Origin: SAR202 cluster bacterium
GTDB taxonomy: Bacteria; Chloroflexota; Dehalococcoidia; Lucifugimonadales; UBA826
DNA: 23,275 bases
Assembly: GCA_009392675.1 (NCBI GenBank)
Contig: VFFY01000113.1
Location: 1 to 23,275 of the forward strand
Direction: 5' to 3'
A program made the position numbers and the translations under genes. The notes under the pieces were generated by a model. That model was not told the origin of the DNA, did not search any database, and worked only from the letters and a program-made list of their open reading frames with translations. The first letter of the stretch is position 1. The number at the start of each line of letters is the position of its first letter. Positions 1 to 7,316 of the stretch are shown piece by piece.

Positions 1-216
1 CTTAGAGAATTAAAAGAGCAAGGAAAAACTATAGTAATTGCTACTCATGATCTCAATACCCTAGCGGATCGATTCGATGAGGTCATATGTCTTAATAGGC
101 ATGTATGCGCTCAAGGATCTCCGGAGACAGCATTTACTCCCGCGGTCTTGGAAGAATTATATGGATCGCATCCTGGAATGTTTTTGAGTCATTCTTTAGG
201 TCACCACCATGATTAA
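1..216 (+). CDS. Metal ABC transporter ATP-binding protein, 3' fragment (Zn/Mn type)
   Basis: Only the last 71 residues are in the window; the gene starts upstream. They read as the end of an ABC ATPase. The H-loop (IVIATHD, residues 12-18 of the fragment) is followed by the usual tail of the zinc/manganese subfamily, with a 'LNRHVCAQGSPE' stretch and a 'LEELYGSHPG' end. The protein closes with the metal-binding-looking run GHHHD. It would hydrolyse ATP on the cytoplasmic face and power uptake through the permease encoded next. Its TAA stop at 214-216 lies inside the permease gene, giving an 8-base overlap that is typical of translationally coupled subunits. Zinc and manganese versions cannot be told apart from this piece; the partner permease and the nearby Fur-family regulator fit either. 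Confidence 0.9.
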   Translation, partial: LRELKEQGKTIVIATHDLNTLADRFDEVICLNRHVCAQGSPETAFTPAVLEELYGSHPGMFLSHSLGHHHD

Positions 217-1048
217 CATCATCCTTGAACCGTTCCAATATGACTTTATGCTGCGAGCTCTATTTGTATCAAGTATGGCTGGAATTATATGCCCGATTTT
301 AGGTGCCTATGTAGTTATTAGGGGTATGGGTTTTATGGGTGACGCTATGGCTCACGCGGTTATGCCAGGAATAGTGATTGCCCTAATCCTTGGTCTTTCC
401 CCCTTTTTGGGTTCTGTGCCTATGGCGATTGTTGTTGCAGTGTCAGTTGGTTATTTAATTCACAAGAAAAATGTCAGTGTGGATACAGCCGTCGGGGTTA
501 TGTTCGCAGGATTGTTCTCTTTAGGGTTAGTTTTGATGTCTCTGGTTGGCGGTCTTACTGTAAGCATTGAGGATATATTACTTGGACAGATTTTGGGGGT
601 GTCTAGGGTTGATATGTTGATTTCGTTTGTATTAACTGTTCTCGTGCTAGTTGCTCTTGTAACCTTCCACAAGCAACTTATTTTTTCTGGATTTGATCCT
701 GTAGGGTCTGTCGTGGCAGGTTTAAATACTGGTGCCTTAAATTATATGTTCCTAATTTTGTTAGGCATATCCATTGTTGTTACTTTGCATGTAGTTGGAG
801 TGGTTTTGGTTGTAGGGTTGTTGATAACTCCTGCCGCTGCGTCTCAGATGGTGATGCGGAGGTTCACGAGAGCCATGCTTTTAGGAATAGTCTTCGGGTT
901 GTTTTCTACAGTGGTTGGCTTGTATGTATCCTATTATTTCGATCTTCCTTCAGGACCTGTAATGACTTTGATTTCGTTTGTGATTTTTCTATGCTGTGCT
1001 GTTTATGAAAAATTTTTCTCTCAGACACAGACGTCGCATTTGATGTAG
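209..1048 (+). CDS. Metal ABC transporter permease, ABC-3 family (ZnuB/MntB type)
   Basis: This is a 279-residue, almost wholly hydrophobic integral membrane protein with about eight or nine predicted helices, the normal size for the family. The family hallmark RGMGFMGDAMAHAVMPGIV lies at about residues 38-56. A second conserved block (DTAVGVMFAGLFSLGLVLMS) is near residues 93-112, and the conserved helix rich in V, G and L followed by ITPAAASQ is near 195-215. It forms the channel for Zn(II) or Mn(II) import together with the upstream ATPase and an extracytoplasmic solute-binding lipoprotein that is not in the window. ATG at 209 overlaps the ATPase gene. The last 28 bases overlap the oppositely oriented Fur-family gene, so the two transcripts are antisense to each other at their 3' ends. 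Confidence 0.93.
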   Translation: MINIILEPFQYDFMLRALFVSSMAGIICPILGAYVVIRGMGFMGDAMAHAVMPGIVIALILGLSPFLGSVPMAIVVAVSVGYLIHKKNVSVDTAVGVMFAGLFSLGLVLMSLVGGLTVSIEDILLGQILGVSRVDMLISFVLTVLVLVALVTFHKQLIFSGFDPVGSVVAGLNTGALNYMFLILLGISIVVTLHVVGVVLVVGLLITPAAASQMVMRRFTRAMLLGIVFGLFSTVVGLYVSYYFDLPSGPVMTLISFVIFLCCAVYEKFFSQTQTSHLM

Positions 1049-1446
1049 AACTCTATGTTATGACCGACAATTGTGCCGGGTATGTCTGACTCGATACCTT
1101 TCAATAATCTTTCAACAGTCGAGGCTTTAAACTCTCCGACCTTCCCACATGATACGCAGACAGTATGATGATGGTGATCTACCTGAGAGAGTGAATATCT
1201 AGGATTTCCACCTGGAATAGAAAGACGACATATAACGTTTGCTTCCAGTAGAATTTTTAGGGTTCGAAATACAGTAGCCCGGGATACATTCGATAGATCA
1301 TCTGCCATTTGCTCAGCGGTGAACCATTCGGCAGCAGCATGGATATAATCTGCTATTTTCTGTCTTGGAGCTGTAATTCTAAGTCCATGATCTTCCAATA
1401 GCGCCAATAGATTCGGCCTAGTCGTGTTTGAATTAGAGTTTGTCAT
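1021..1446 (-). CDS. Fur-family metalloregulator
   Basis: This 141-residue protein has the Fur layout. An N-terminal winged helix (GLRITAPRQKI at about 21-31; SRATVFRTLKIL at 55-66) is followed by a dimerisation and metal domain. A histidine-rich regulatory motif DHHHHTV sits at 90-96. Two CxxC pairs (Cys97/Cys100 and Cys137/Cys140) form the structural zinc site of the family. It would be a cytoplasmic, metal-dependent repressor. Its position next to a Zn/Mn importer suggests a Zur- or Mur-like role in controlling that uptake, but this is inference; Fur, Zur and Mur are not separable here by motif alone. The start is ATG at 1446, with a GGGTGAG-like site about nine bases upstream on the minus strand. 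The upstream gap (1447-1600, 154 bases) shows only short inverted repeats, such as TTGC-N5-GCAA at 1506-1518, and no convincing operator. Confidence 0.9.
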   Translation of the reverse strand: MTNSNSNTTRPNLLALLEDHGLRITAPRQKIADYIHAAAEWFTAEQMADDLSNVSRATVFRTLKILLEANVICRLSIPGGNPRYSLSQVDHHHHTVCVSCGKVGEFKASTVERLLKGIESDIPGTIVGHNIEFYIKCDVCV

Positions 1447-1600
1447 TACAGATTCTCACCCAGACACAGAATACCAGATTTATTAGTTCTGGAAACATTG
1501 AAACTTTGCTAATCGCAACATCGTTCTAAGTTTTTAGATTCCGACAGTGTTAAACTTCCATACCAAAATACACAGATATTTATTATTGAAATGATGACAA

Positions 1601-2932
1601 TTGACCTCTAGAAAAGAAGATAGCCTGGCTGACTCAGATCAGACTCCAGATACTTCAGTGAATCTTGGACAGAACAGATTAAAGTTTTTCTATGGGTGGT
1701 GGATTTGCATTGGTGGGGCTTTTGTTATGGCCATGTCATCTGGAATTAATTTTCACGGATTTGGCAACTTCATTATTCCTTTGAGTAAAGAATTTGGTTG
1801 GAGTAGAACCACCGTGTCGGCAGTGTTCTCTCTGGCTAGGCTTGAAGCTGGATTTATCGGGCCTGTAGAAGGGTGGGCGGTTGATAGGCTGGGCCCAAGA
1901 AAATTGATGTTAGTAGGGATACCCGTGATGGGATTGGGTTTCATTTTATTAAGTCAGGTTAGTGGTCTCGTTACATTTATGCTGGTTTATATTCTTGGCA
2001 TAACGTTGGGGAACAGCCTTGGAATGCACGTGCCGGCCTCGGCTGCCGTCGCAAATTGGTTCAATAGAAAAAGAGGATTGGCATTTGGAATCATGTGGTC
2101 CGGTGTGGGGTTAGGAGGGTTGTTGGTGCCAGCCTTGGGGTGGGCTATTGATGTCTATGGGTGGAGGGATGCTTCGATTTACGTAGGCATCTTCGTCATA
2201 TTTGTTGGTGTTCCTGTCGCTGCTTTGATGAGGCACAGGCCGGAGCAATACGGATTCTTGCCCGATGGACAAATAATTTCTCAGAAAATCTCCAATGGGA
2301 AACTCGGCGAGAATGAAGATTTTGAAGTTGACTTCACGGCTCGGGAGGCTCTTCAGACTTCGAGTTTCTGGTTTTTATCTTTATCGATAATGGCGAGGTC
2401 TCTAGTTACTGGAGGGGTCGGACTTCATTTGGTTCCGTACTTTGTTGGATTGGGAGCTAGCCCCATAGAGGCTGCAGCGTATGCAGGGTCGGTTGGCGTC
2501 ATCAGTATTCCAGGACGCTTCGGTCTCAGTTACTTGGGAGATTATTTTAATAGGCGTTATATGATGGCCATTTCGCTACTATTCATGACCTTATCTATTG
2601 TATTACTAGCTAAAGCCGATTCCTTGTCTTCTTCCATTCCCGGATTGGTTGCCTATTCAATCTCTCAAGGGGGAATCTCTGTAATACCGCAATCCATTAT
2701 CGCCGACTATTTCGGGAGAAAAGCATTCGCAACAATTTCTGGCTTTAGAAGCAGTATTCAGATGTTAGGGATTATTGTTGGTCCAGTAGTATCTGGGCTT
2801 GTATACGATAGTACGGGTAGTTATGAATGGGCTTTTTTGGGATTCGCAGTAGCCTCAATTGTGTCCATGTTATTGGTTCTTATGGCACTGCCTCCTTCGC
2901 CTCGGCACCGCGATATATTGGAAACTTCCTAG
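1601..2932 (+). CDS. MFS transporter, oxalate/formate antiporter (OFA)-like
   Basis: The 443-residue product has about twelve hydrophobic segments, with the central hydrophilic loop around residues 210-250, as expected for major facilitator carriers. The N-terminal FYGWWICIGGAF (about residues 29-40), the loop-2/3 motif WAVDRLGPRK and the pattern 'NWFNRKRGLAFG' near 145-157 are typical of the OFA/monocarboxylate branch. The substrate is probably a small carboxylate or other organic anion, but this is not provable here. The start is uncertain. TTG at 1601 is the only initiator in this frame upstream of the first membrane helix except later CTG codons, and a TGA lies just upstream at 1595-1597. 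No good Shine-Dalgarno site precedes it. It is flanked by the fur-like gene on the opposite strand and by the thiamine operon promoter downstream. Confidence 0.82.
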   Translation: MTSRKEDSLADSDQTPDTSVNLGQNRLKFFYGWWICIGGAFVMAMSSGINFHGFGNFIIPLSKEFGWSRTTVSAVFSLARLEAGFIGPVEGWAVDRLGPRKLMLVGIPVMGLGFILLSQVSGLVTFMLVYILGITLGNSLGMHVPASAAVANWFNRKRGLAFGIMWSGVGLGGLLVPALGWAIDVYGWRDASIYVGIFVIFVGVPVAALMRHRPEQYGFLPDGQIISQKISNGKLGENEDFEVDFTAREALQTSSFWFLSLSIMARSLVTGGVGLHLVPYFVGLGASPIEAAAYAGSVGVISIPGRFGLSYLGDYFNRRYMMAISLLFMTLSIVLLAKADSLSSSIPGLVAYSISQGGISVIPQSIIADYFGRKAFATISGFRSSIQMLGIIVGPVVSGLVYDSTGSYEWAFLGFAVASIVSMLLVLMALPPSPRHRDILETS

Positions 2933-2957
2933 TAATCACATTTTTTGTAGTGATTTA

Positions 2958-2966
2958 TGCTAGAAT
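2958..2966 (+). promoter_or_regulatory. Extended -10 promoter of the thiamine operon
   Basis: TGC immediately followed by TAGAAT (2961-2966) is an extended -10 element (TGn plus a five-of-six match to TATAAT). It lies 22 bases before the riboswitch P1 stem, so transcription would begin near 2973. The -35 region around 2936-2944 is poor, which is tolerable for an extended -10 promoter. Assignment is by position and motif only. Confidence 0.5.
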
Positions 2967-2988
2967 CCGACCATTAAAAATTTAAACC

Positions 2989-3090
2989 AAATTGGGGGAG
3001 CTTGGAACGGCCAGGCTGAGAGGGCAACGCTGATGTTGTCGACCCATTAAATACCTGATCTGGGTAATGCCAGCGGAGGGATCCCAATTT
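2989..3090 (+). promoter_or_regulatory. TPP riboswitch (THI element)
   Basis: This is a thiamine pyrophosphate sensor in the 5' leader. P1 pairs 2989-2996 (AAATTGGG) with 3083-3090 (CCCAATTT), eight perfect base pairs. P3 is GCTTGG (3000-3005) with CCAGGC (3011-3016), followed by the conserved CTGAGAGG that recognises the pyrimidine ring. An optional extra stem pairs 3023-3028 with 3035-3040. The pyrophosphate-sensing arm carries the conserved ACCTGATCTGG...TAATGCCAGCG-AGGGA (3053-3081), with P5 formed by CTGG/CCAG (3060-3063/3070-3073). It sits directly before thiamine-salvage genes and is followed by an intrinsic terminator, so TPP binding should switch the operon off. Confidence 0.96.
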
Positions 3091-3150
3091 AAAAATCAAA
3101 AAATATCCTGGCCGCCACATAGTGGGCGGTTTTTTTTTGATTTTTAAATT
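3086..3150 (+). terminator. Riboswitch-controlled intrinsic terminator
   Basis: The core hairpin pairs CCGCC (3112-3116) with GGCGG (3125-3129) and is followed by nine T residues (3130-3138). The flanking arms 3086-3103 and 3133-3150 are also perfectly complementary over 18 bases, so the full inverted repeat runs through the U-tract. The left arm shares 3086-3090 with the 3' strand of riboswitch P1. The left flank of the core (CCTGGCCG, 3107-3114) is complementary to aptamer bases 3008-3015, which supplies a plausible antiterminator. Confidence 0.88.
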
Positions 3151-3165
3151 AGAGACCAGATTTGA

Positions 3166-3939
3166 ATGGAAAAAATAGTAGATAACCACATAAGTATTGC
3201 TGGTCTTAAGAAGACCATTTATCAGGACGGAAACCCGTTGAAAATTTTGGACGGGGTGGATTTATCGATTGAGAAATCTGAAATCATATCTGTATTAGGT
3301 CCGAGCGGTTGCGGAAAAAGTACGCTTCTTAACATTCTTGCTGGCCTTGATGAGCCTGATGAAGGTGACATCAATATAAGTGGGTTGGATTTTGCTTCCA
3401 GGTTGGGGTCAGTGGGATATATGCAGCAAAAGGACCTTCTGCTGCCTTGGCGCTCAGTAAAAGACAATGTCATCCTTGGTTTGGAAATCAAAGGTGTATC
3501 AAAGAGGCAGTCTTATCAAATGGTTGAACCATATTTTCAATCCTTTGGGTTATCTGGCTTTGAATCAAACTACCCACATACTCTGTCAGGGGGTATGAAG
3601 CAAAGGGCTTCATTTCTCAGGACTGTAATGACCGAACCAGATATTCTTCTTCTTGATGAACCATTTAGCGCCCTCGATGCATTAAATAGGTCTCGCCTGC
3701 AAATGTGGTTGCTGGATTTGCTGGATGGGATACAGCAAACTGTTTTATTGGTCACTCATGATGTGGATGAAGCCATTATGCTTTCGGACAGAATTTATGT
3801 GATGACCTCCCGACCTGGCCGAATTAATTCAGTAGAAAAAGTTCCATATTCAAGACCGAGAGACCGTGAGATCATTAATGACAGTTCATTTGTCGAATTG
3901 AAATCTAAAATACTTTCCTTTCTATGGGATCAGGATTAG
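3166..3939 (+). CDS. thiZ: ABC transporter ATPase for thiamine pyrimidine precursor (ThiZ-like)
   Basis: A 257-residue ABC ATPase of the nitrate/sulfonate/thiamine-precursor (SsuB/TauB-like) subfamily. Walker A GPSGCGKST is at 45-53, the Q-loop glutamine at 88 (MQQKDLLLPW), the signature LSGGMKQR at 140-147, Walker B ILLLDEP at 160-166 and the switch histidine in VTHD at 196-199. All catalytic elements are intact. It would energise import of a hydroxymethylpyrimidine or formylaminopyrimidine precursor from the cytoplasmic side. The thiamine role is inferred from the TPP riboswitch directly upstream and the thi genes downstream. ATG at 3166 follows only a weak AGAGA site, 27 bases beyond the terminator U-tract. 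The permease gene starts three bases after its stop. Confidence 0.92.
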   Translation: MEKIVDNHISIAGLKKTIYQDGNPLKILDGVDLSIEKSEIISVLGPSGCGKSTLLNILAGLDEPDEGDINISGLDFASRLGSVGYMQQKDLLLPWRSVKDNVILGLEIKGVSKRQSYQMVEPYFQSFGLSGFESNYPHTLSGGMKQRASFLRTVMTEPDILLLDEPFSALDALNRSRLQMWLLDLLDGIQQTVLLVTHDVDEAIMLSDRIYVMTSRPGRINSVEKVPYSRPRDREIINDSSFVELKSKILSFLWDQD

Positions 3940-3942
3940 CTG

Positions 3943-4704
3943 ATGATAAATTGGTTGGTCAAATGGAGCCCAGCTTTTGGAATAGTATGTTTGATTGTCG
4001 GGGCATGGCAATTACTTGTGAAAATACAAGAAATACCTAGCTGGCTGTTACCCTCGCCATCTTCTGTGGCAACTACTATATATAACGATTACGGTATGCT
4101 TTTGAGGCATACCGTAGTAACTCTAGAAGAGATTATTTTGGGATTTTTTTTAGCTTTGGTTGTGGGTGTCATTTTAGCCTCCGCTATTTGTCTTTCACAG
4201 ACGATTGAAAAGGCTTTATATCCGTTTATAATCGCTTCCCAAACGGTACCAATTATTGTTATAGCTCCTATGCTATTGGTTTGGATTGGGTATGGATTGG
4301 CACCTAAAATAATAGTGGTAGCTTTGATCAGTTTCTTTCCTATTGTGGTTAATACTGTAGATGGGATGAAATCTATCGATCCTGATATCCAAAAGTTAAT
4401 GCATACATTAGGGGGAAAAAAAGCTCAAGTATTTTCGAAAATTATGATCCCATCCTCGCTTCCTTATTTATTCTCAGGTCTTAGAGTTGCCATAGCAATC
4501 AGCGTGATAGGTGCGGTAATCGGTGAATGGGTTGGTTCTAGCGAAGGACTTGGGTATCTGATGATTCGATCAAAGCCACAATTTCAAACAGAGCGAGTAT
4601 TTGCAGCGATCATCATTCTATCTTTTATAGGGGTAGGGTTATTTGCTTTAATTACCTATTTAGAGAAGGTGTTTGTGCCGTGGTCCCATGAAAGGAGAAA
4701 TTAA
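3943..4704 (+). CDS. thiX: ABC transporter permease for thiamine pyrimidine precursor (ThiX-like)
   Basis: A 253-residue inner-membrane protein with about six helices. It carries the binding-protein-dependent transport EAA-loop, visible as LHTLGGKKAQVFSKIMIP-like sequence at about residues 153-170, which docks onto the ATPase. The conserved PSWLLPSPS near residues 32-40 and ASQTVPIIVIAPMLLVW at 98-114 are typical of the SsuC/TauC/ThiX permease group. A single permease gene is present, so it would act as a homodimer with the ThiZ-like ATPase and the ThiY-like lipoprotein. ATG 3943 is preceded by AGGA at 3932-3935, seven bases away. The cassette order ATPase, permease, binding protein is intact and lies under the riboswitch. 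Confidence 0.92.
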   Translation: MINWLVKWSPAFGIVCLIVGAWQLLVKIQEIPSWLLPSPSSVATTIYNDYGMLLRHTVVTLEEIILGFFLALVVGVILASAICLSQTIEKALYPFIIASQTVPIIVIAPMLLVWIGYGLAPKIIVVALISFFPIVVNTVDGMKSIDPDIQKLMHTLGGKKAQVFSKIMIPSSLPYLFSGLRVAIAISVIGAVIGEWVGSSEGLGYLMIRSKPQFQTERVFAAIIILSFIGVGLFALITYLEKVFVPWSHERRN

Positions 4705-4737
4705 ATTTACAGAATAGGAATTCATAAAGGACGATAG

Positions 4738-5718
4738 ATGAAAAATAGGTTAATGGGATTCATCTTGCTAACAGTGTTAGCTTGCTTGAATTTCTCTTGC
4801 AATAACTCAACAGAAATTGTTCAAGTGAAACTTGCATTGGATTGGTATCCAAATGCTAATCACATCGGGTTATACATTGCTCAGGAAAAGGGCTATTTTG
4901 AAGATGAAAATCTAGAAGTTGAAATATATACTCCGTCGGATCCTTCTACAGTTTTACAAACGGTAGCTTCAGGTGCAGATGAGTTTGGTATGAATTACCA
5001 ACCTGATGTTCTGATAGCCCGTTCGGAAGGGGTTCCAATAATTTCAGTTTTGGGTATGGTGCAGCACCCACTGAACTCGATGATGGCATTACAGTCTTCT
5101 GGAAACAAAACCCCGAAAGATCTGAAAGGAAAAAAGGTAGGATATCCGGGTATCCCTTGGAATGAAGATGCCTTGAATACCATGCTTGAGTCTGATGGTC
5201 TAAGCGGACTGGATGATATAGAACTAGTGAATGTAGGATGGGAATTGGGGTCGTCTATGTTATCTGAAACAGTAGATGCGATTATTGGAGCTTATTTTAC
5301 TCATGAGAGCATACTTCTTAAAAATGAAGGACATCCTGTTAATGTGATGCGGATGGAAGAATGGGGTGTTCCAGACTATTACGAATTGGTGATGGTGACG
5401 AGTGAAGACTATTTGTCAGAAAATCCCGATGTGGTCCAAAAATTCACCCGAGCTGTTGGGAAGGGGTACACTGATGCCATTTCTGATCCGCAAGCCGGTG
5501 TTGATATCCTAAAGAAATATGCTCCTGAGATAGATGAAGATATCGATAGGCCCGGGGCAGATCTGCTCCAGGATTTATGGAAGGGAAAGAACGGCAGGTT
5601 TGGGACTCAAGAAGAGGTTAGGTGGGTATCTTTTTCTAACTGGATGAAAGCGAGGGGTATTATAGATGTAAATCTAGATCCGAAAGCTGCTTTCACAGAT
5701 AAATTTTCTACTAAATAA
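4738..5718 (+). CDS. thiY: Thiamine pyrimidine precursor-binding lipoprotein (ThiY/NMT1-like)
   Basis: A 326-residue secreted substrate-binding protein of the NMT1/THI5-like family. The N-terminus is a lipoprotein signal. VLAC at residues 13-16 is the better lipobox, and a second cysteine lies at 21, so the lipidated residue is not certain. The mature protein opens with the family hallmark LALDWYPNANHIGLYIA (32-48). It continues with DEFGMNYQPD, LGMVQHPLNSMM and the DLKGKKVGYPG block near 128-138, which match pyrimidine-binding ThiY proteins rather than nitrate or taurine binders. It would capture formylaminopyrimidine or HMP outside the membrane and deliver it to the permease. A good AAAGGA site at 4726-4731 supports ATG 4738. 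The next gene, tenA, is the enzyme that would process such a ligand. Confidence 0.93.
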   Translation: MKNRLMGFILLTVLACLNFSCNNSTEIVQVKLALDWYPNANHIGLYIAQEKGYFEDENLEVEIYTPSDPSTVLQTVASGADEFGMNYQPDVLIARSEGVPIISVLGMVQHPLNSMMALQSSGNKTPKDLKGKKVGYPGIPWNEDALNTMLESDGLSGLDDIELVNVGWELGSSMLSETVDAIIGAYFTHESILLKNEGHPVNVMRMEEWGVPDYYELVMVTSEDYLSENPDVVQKFTRAVGKGYTDAISDPQAGVDILKKYAPEIDEDIDRPGADLLQDLWKGKNGRFGTQEEVRWVSFSNWMKARGIIDVNLDPKAAFTDKFSTK

Positions 5719-5738
5719 AGTAAAAAAGGTTCTGGAAA

Positions 5739-6398
5739 GTGACATTAACTTCTGATCTGAAAGCAAAATATTGTGATCTCTGGGAATTGATGACTTATCA
5801 TCCATTTGTTTCACAATTAGGCGATGGTTCCTTGCCGCCCAATATATTCAAAACATATTTCCTTCAGGATTATGTTTTTGTAAATGATTTAGTCGTTTTG
5901 GCAGCTCAAGCAGTTGCAAAAGCTCCAAATTTGAACGATGCATCGATTTTTAATGATTTTTTGACTGGTGTGTTGGACCCAGAAAATGACCTATTTATGC
6001 GATTTTTCAATCAGCTAGGAGCATCTGAAAAAGATTATTCTTCTGTTAAGGCTTCACCCACTACTCAAGCCTTTGGTGACTTTTTAGTCAGGACGTCTTT
6101 GGAAGGTACTTTTGATGAAATTGCCCTGGTGTTATATGTCACCGAGGGTACCTATTTAGATTGGGGAGCTCGATTGATGGAAGAAAAAGTGAATCCGGCT
6201 AATTCTGTTTACAGGGAATGGATTGACCTGCACGGACCCGAAGTACTTGGGGACTTGGTGTCTTGGTTAGAAAATCATATAAATAATTATTCAAAAATAA
6301 CAGCTGAAAGAGCCGATTATCTATTTCACACAGCTCTTAGATATGAATTTTTGTTTTGGGAATCTGCATACAATGATGACCACTGGTTTGATATTTAA
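5739..6398 (+). CDS. tenA: TenA-family aminopyrimidine hydrolase (cysteine-less, TenA_E type)
   Basis: A 219-residue all-helical protein of the TenA/Thi-4 family. Recognisable are the N-terminal HPFVSQLGDGSLP (about 21-33), YFLQDYVF with the substrate-binding aspartate and tyrosine, and the C-terminal YEFLFWESAY with the conserved glutamate. In class TenA_C enzymes such as B. subtilis TenA a catalytic cysteine precedes the tyrosine-rich helix. Here the equivalent stretch reads VLYVTEGTYLDWG, with Glu and no Cys; the only cysteine in the protein is near the N-terminus. This matches the TenA_E subgroup linked to salvage of degraded thiamine pyrimidines. It would release HMP from amino- or formylamino-pyrimidine supplied by the upstream transporter. 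The GTG start at 5739 follows AAAGG at 5725-5729. Confidence 0.9.
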   Translation: MTLTSDLKAKYCDLWELMTYHPFVSQLGDGSLPPNIFKTYFLQDYVFVNDLVVLAAQAVAKAPNLNDASIFNDFLTGVLDPENDLFMRFFNQLGASEKDYSSVKASPTTQAFGDFLVRTSLEGTFDEIALVLYVTEGTYLDWGARLMEEKVNPANSVYREWIDLHGPEVLGDLVSWLENHINNYSKITAERADYLFHTALRYEFLFWESAYNDDHWFDI

Positions 6399-6424
6399 AC
6401 GAAGATGAATTTAGAGGATCAACT

Positions 6425-7255
6425 ATGAAGACACGTATGAAGACCACACCAAAGTGTTTGACGATAGCTGGATCAGATTCTGGTGGAGGCGCTGGCATAC
6501 AAGCAGACCTTAAAACTTTTGCCGCAAATGGAGTTTATGGAACCTCAGCATTAACAGCCATAACCGCTCAAAATACTACTGGGGTACAAGATATATTGGA
6601 ATTGCCAGTCACTTTAATTGAAAATCAAATCGATTCTGTATTGACAGATATTGGAACCGATGCTGTTAAAACTGGAATGTTGTCTAGCTCTGAAATAATC
6701 AGGGCTGTGGTAGGGAAGTTATCCCTATACCAAATCGAGAATGTAATTGTTGATCCGGTTATGGTCGCAAAAGGCGGTGATGCGTTATTGCAAGATGAAG
6801 CTATAGAAGCTTTAAAAACAGAACTAATTCCGATTGCGTCAGTCGTTACCCCAAATGGGCCGGAAGCTACTGCCATTACGGGTATAAATGTTGTTGATGT
6901 AAATAGTGCGAAAGCTGCCGCTGTCAAACTGGTAGAAATGGGTTGTAAAACAGCCGTGGTCAAAGGTGGTCATATAAATGAAGGACCAGCTACCGACATA
7001 TTTTATGATGGGACATCCTTTCATCTGTTCACGACTAAAAGAGTCAACACACTCAACACGCATGGTACTGGTTGTACTTTCGCATCCGCAATCGCCGCTG
7101 GTATTGCTAAAGGATTGTCGACAAGAAATTCTGTTAGTGAAGCAAAAGCTTTTGTAACCGGCTCAATTAGGCATGATTTACAGATCGGGAATGGCCACGG
7201 ACCTCTTAATCATTTCTACGAACATTGGAAATCTGAAGAATCGGGAATTCATTGA
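6425..7255 (+). CDS. thiD: Hydroxymethylpyrimidine/phosphomethylpyrimidine kinase
   Basis: A 276-residue ribokinase-fold kinase. The substrate loop GSDSGGGAGIQADLKTF is at about 16-32. The HMP-recognising glutamine lies in TAITAQNTTGV (about 44-54). PVMVAKGGDALL and VTPNGPEATAITG form the core, and the ATP/anion-hole motif HGTGCTFASAI starts at residue 213 with the conserved cysteine at 217. It phosphorylates HMP to HMP-P and then HMP-PP for thiamine phosphate synthase. The thiamine phosphate synthase and thiazole genes are not in this window. It is full length and has no fused ThiE domain. ATG 6425 has AGAGGA at 6413-6418. It is the biosynthetic endpoint of this salvage cassette and sits directly after tenA, as in many thiamine salvage operons. 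Confidence 0.96.
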   Translation: MKTRMKTTPKCLTIAGSDSGGGAGIQADLKTFAANGVYGTSALTAITAQNTTGVQDILELPVTLIENQIDSVLTDIGTDAVKTGMLSSSEIIRAVVGKLSLYQIENVIVDPVMVAKGGDALLQDEAIEALKTELIPIASVVTPNGPEATAITGINVVDVNSAKAAAVKLVEMGCKTAVVKGGHINEGPATDIFYDGTSFHLFTTKRVNTLNTHGTGCTFASAIAAGIAKGLSTRNSVSEAKAFVTGSIRHDLQIGNGHGPLNHFYEHWKSEESGIH

Positions 7256-7316
7256 ATGTCCATCACGAGATGTTATGATTCACCGGTTTTTGACCACTGA
7301 GTTCTTGGAGAGACAA

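Noticed and set aside
1506..1538. Short inverted repeats upstream of the Fur-family gene as a metal-box operator
   Set aside because: Arms are only four or five bases and do not match known Fur, Zur or Mur consensus sites well enough to call.
2974..3189. Minus-strand open frame across the riboswitch
   Set aside because: It is the antisense of the TPP riboswitch and terminator and shows no recognisable protein features.
7173..7316. N-terminal extension of the MFS frame into thiD
   Set aside because: The added residues are hydrophilic and unlike MFS N-termini; GGAG six bases before ATG 7317 fixes the start.
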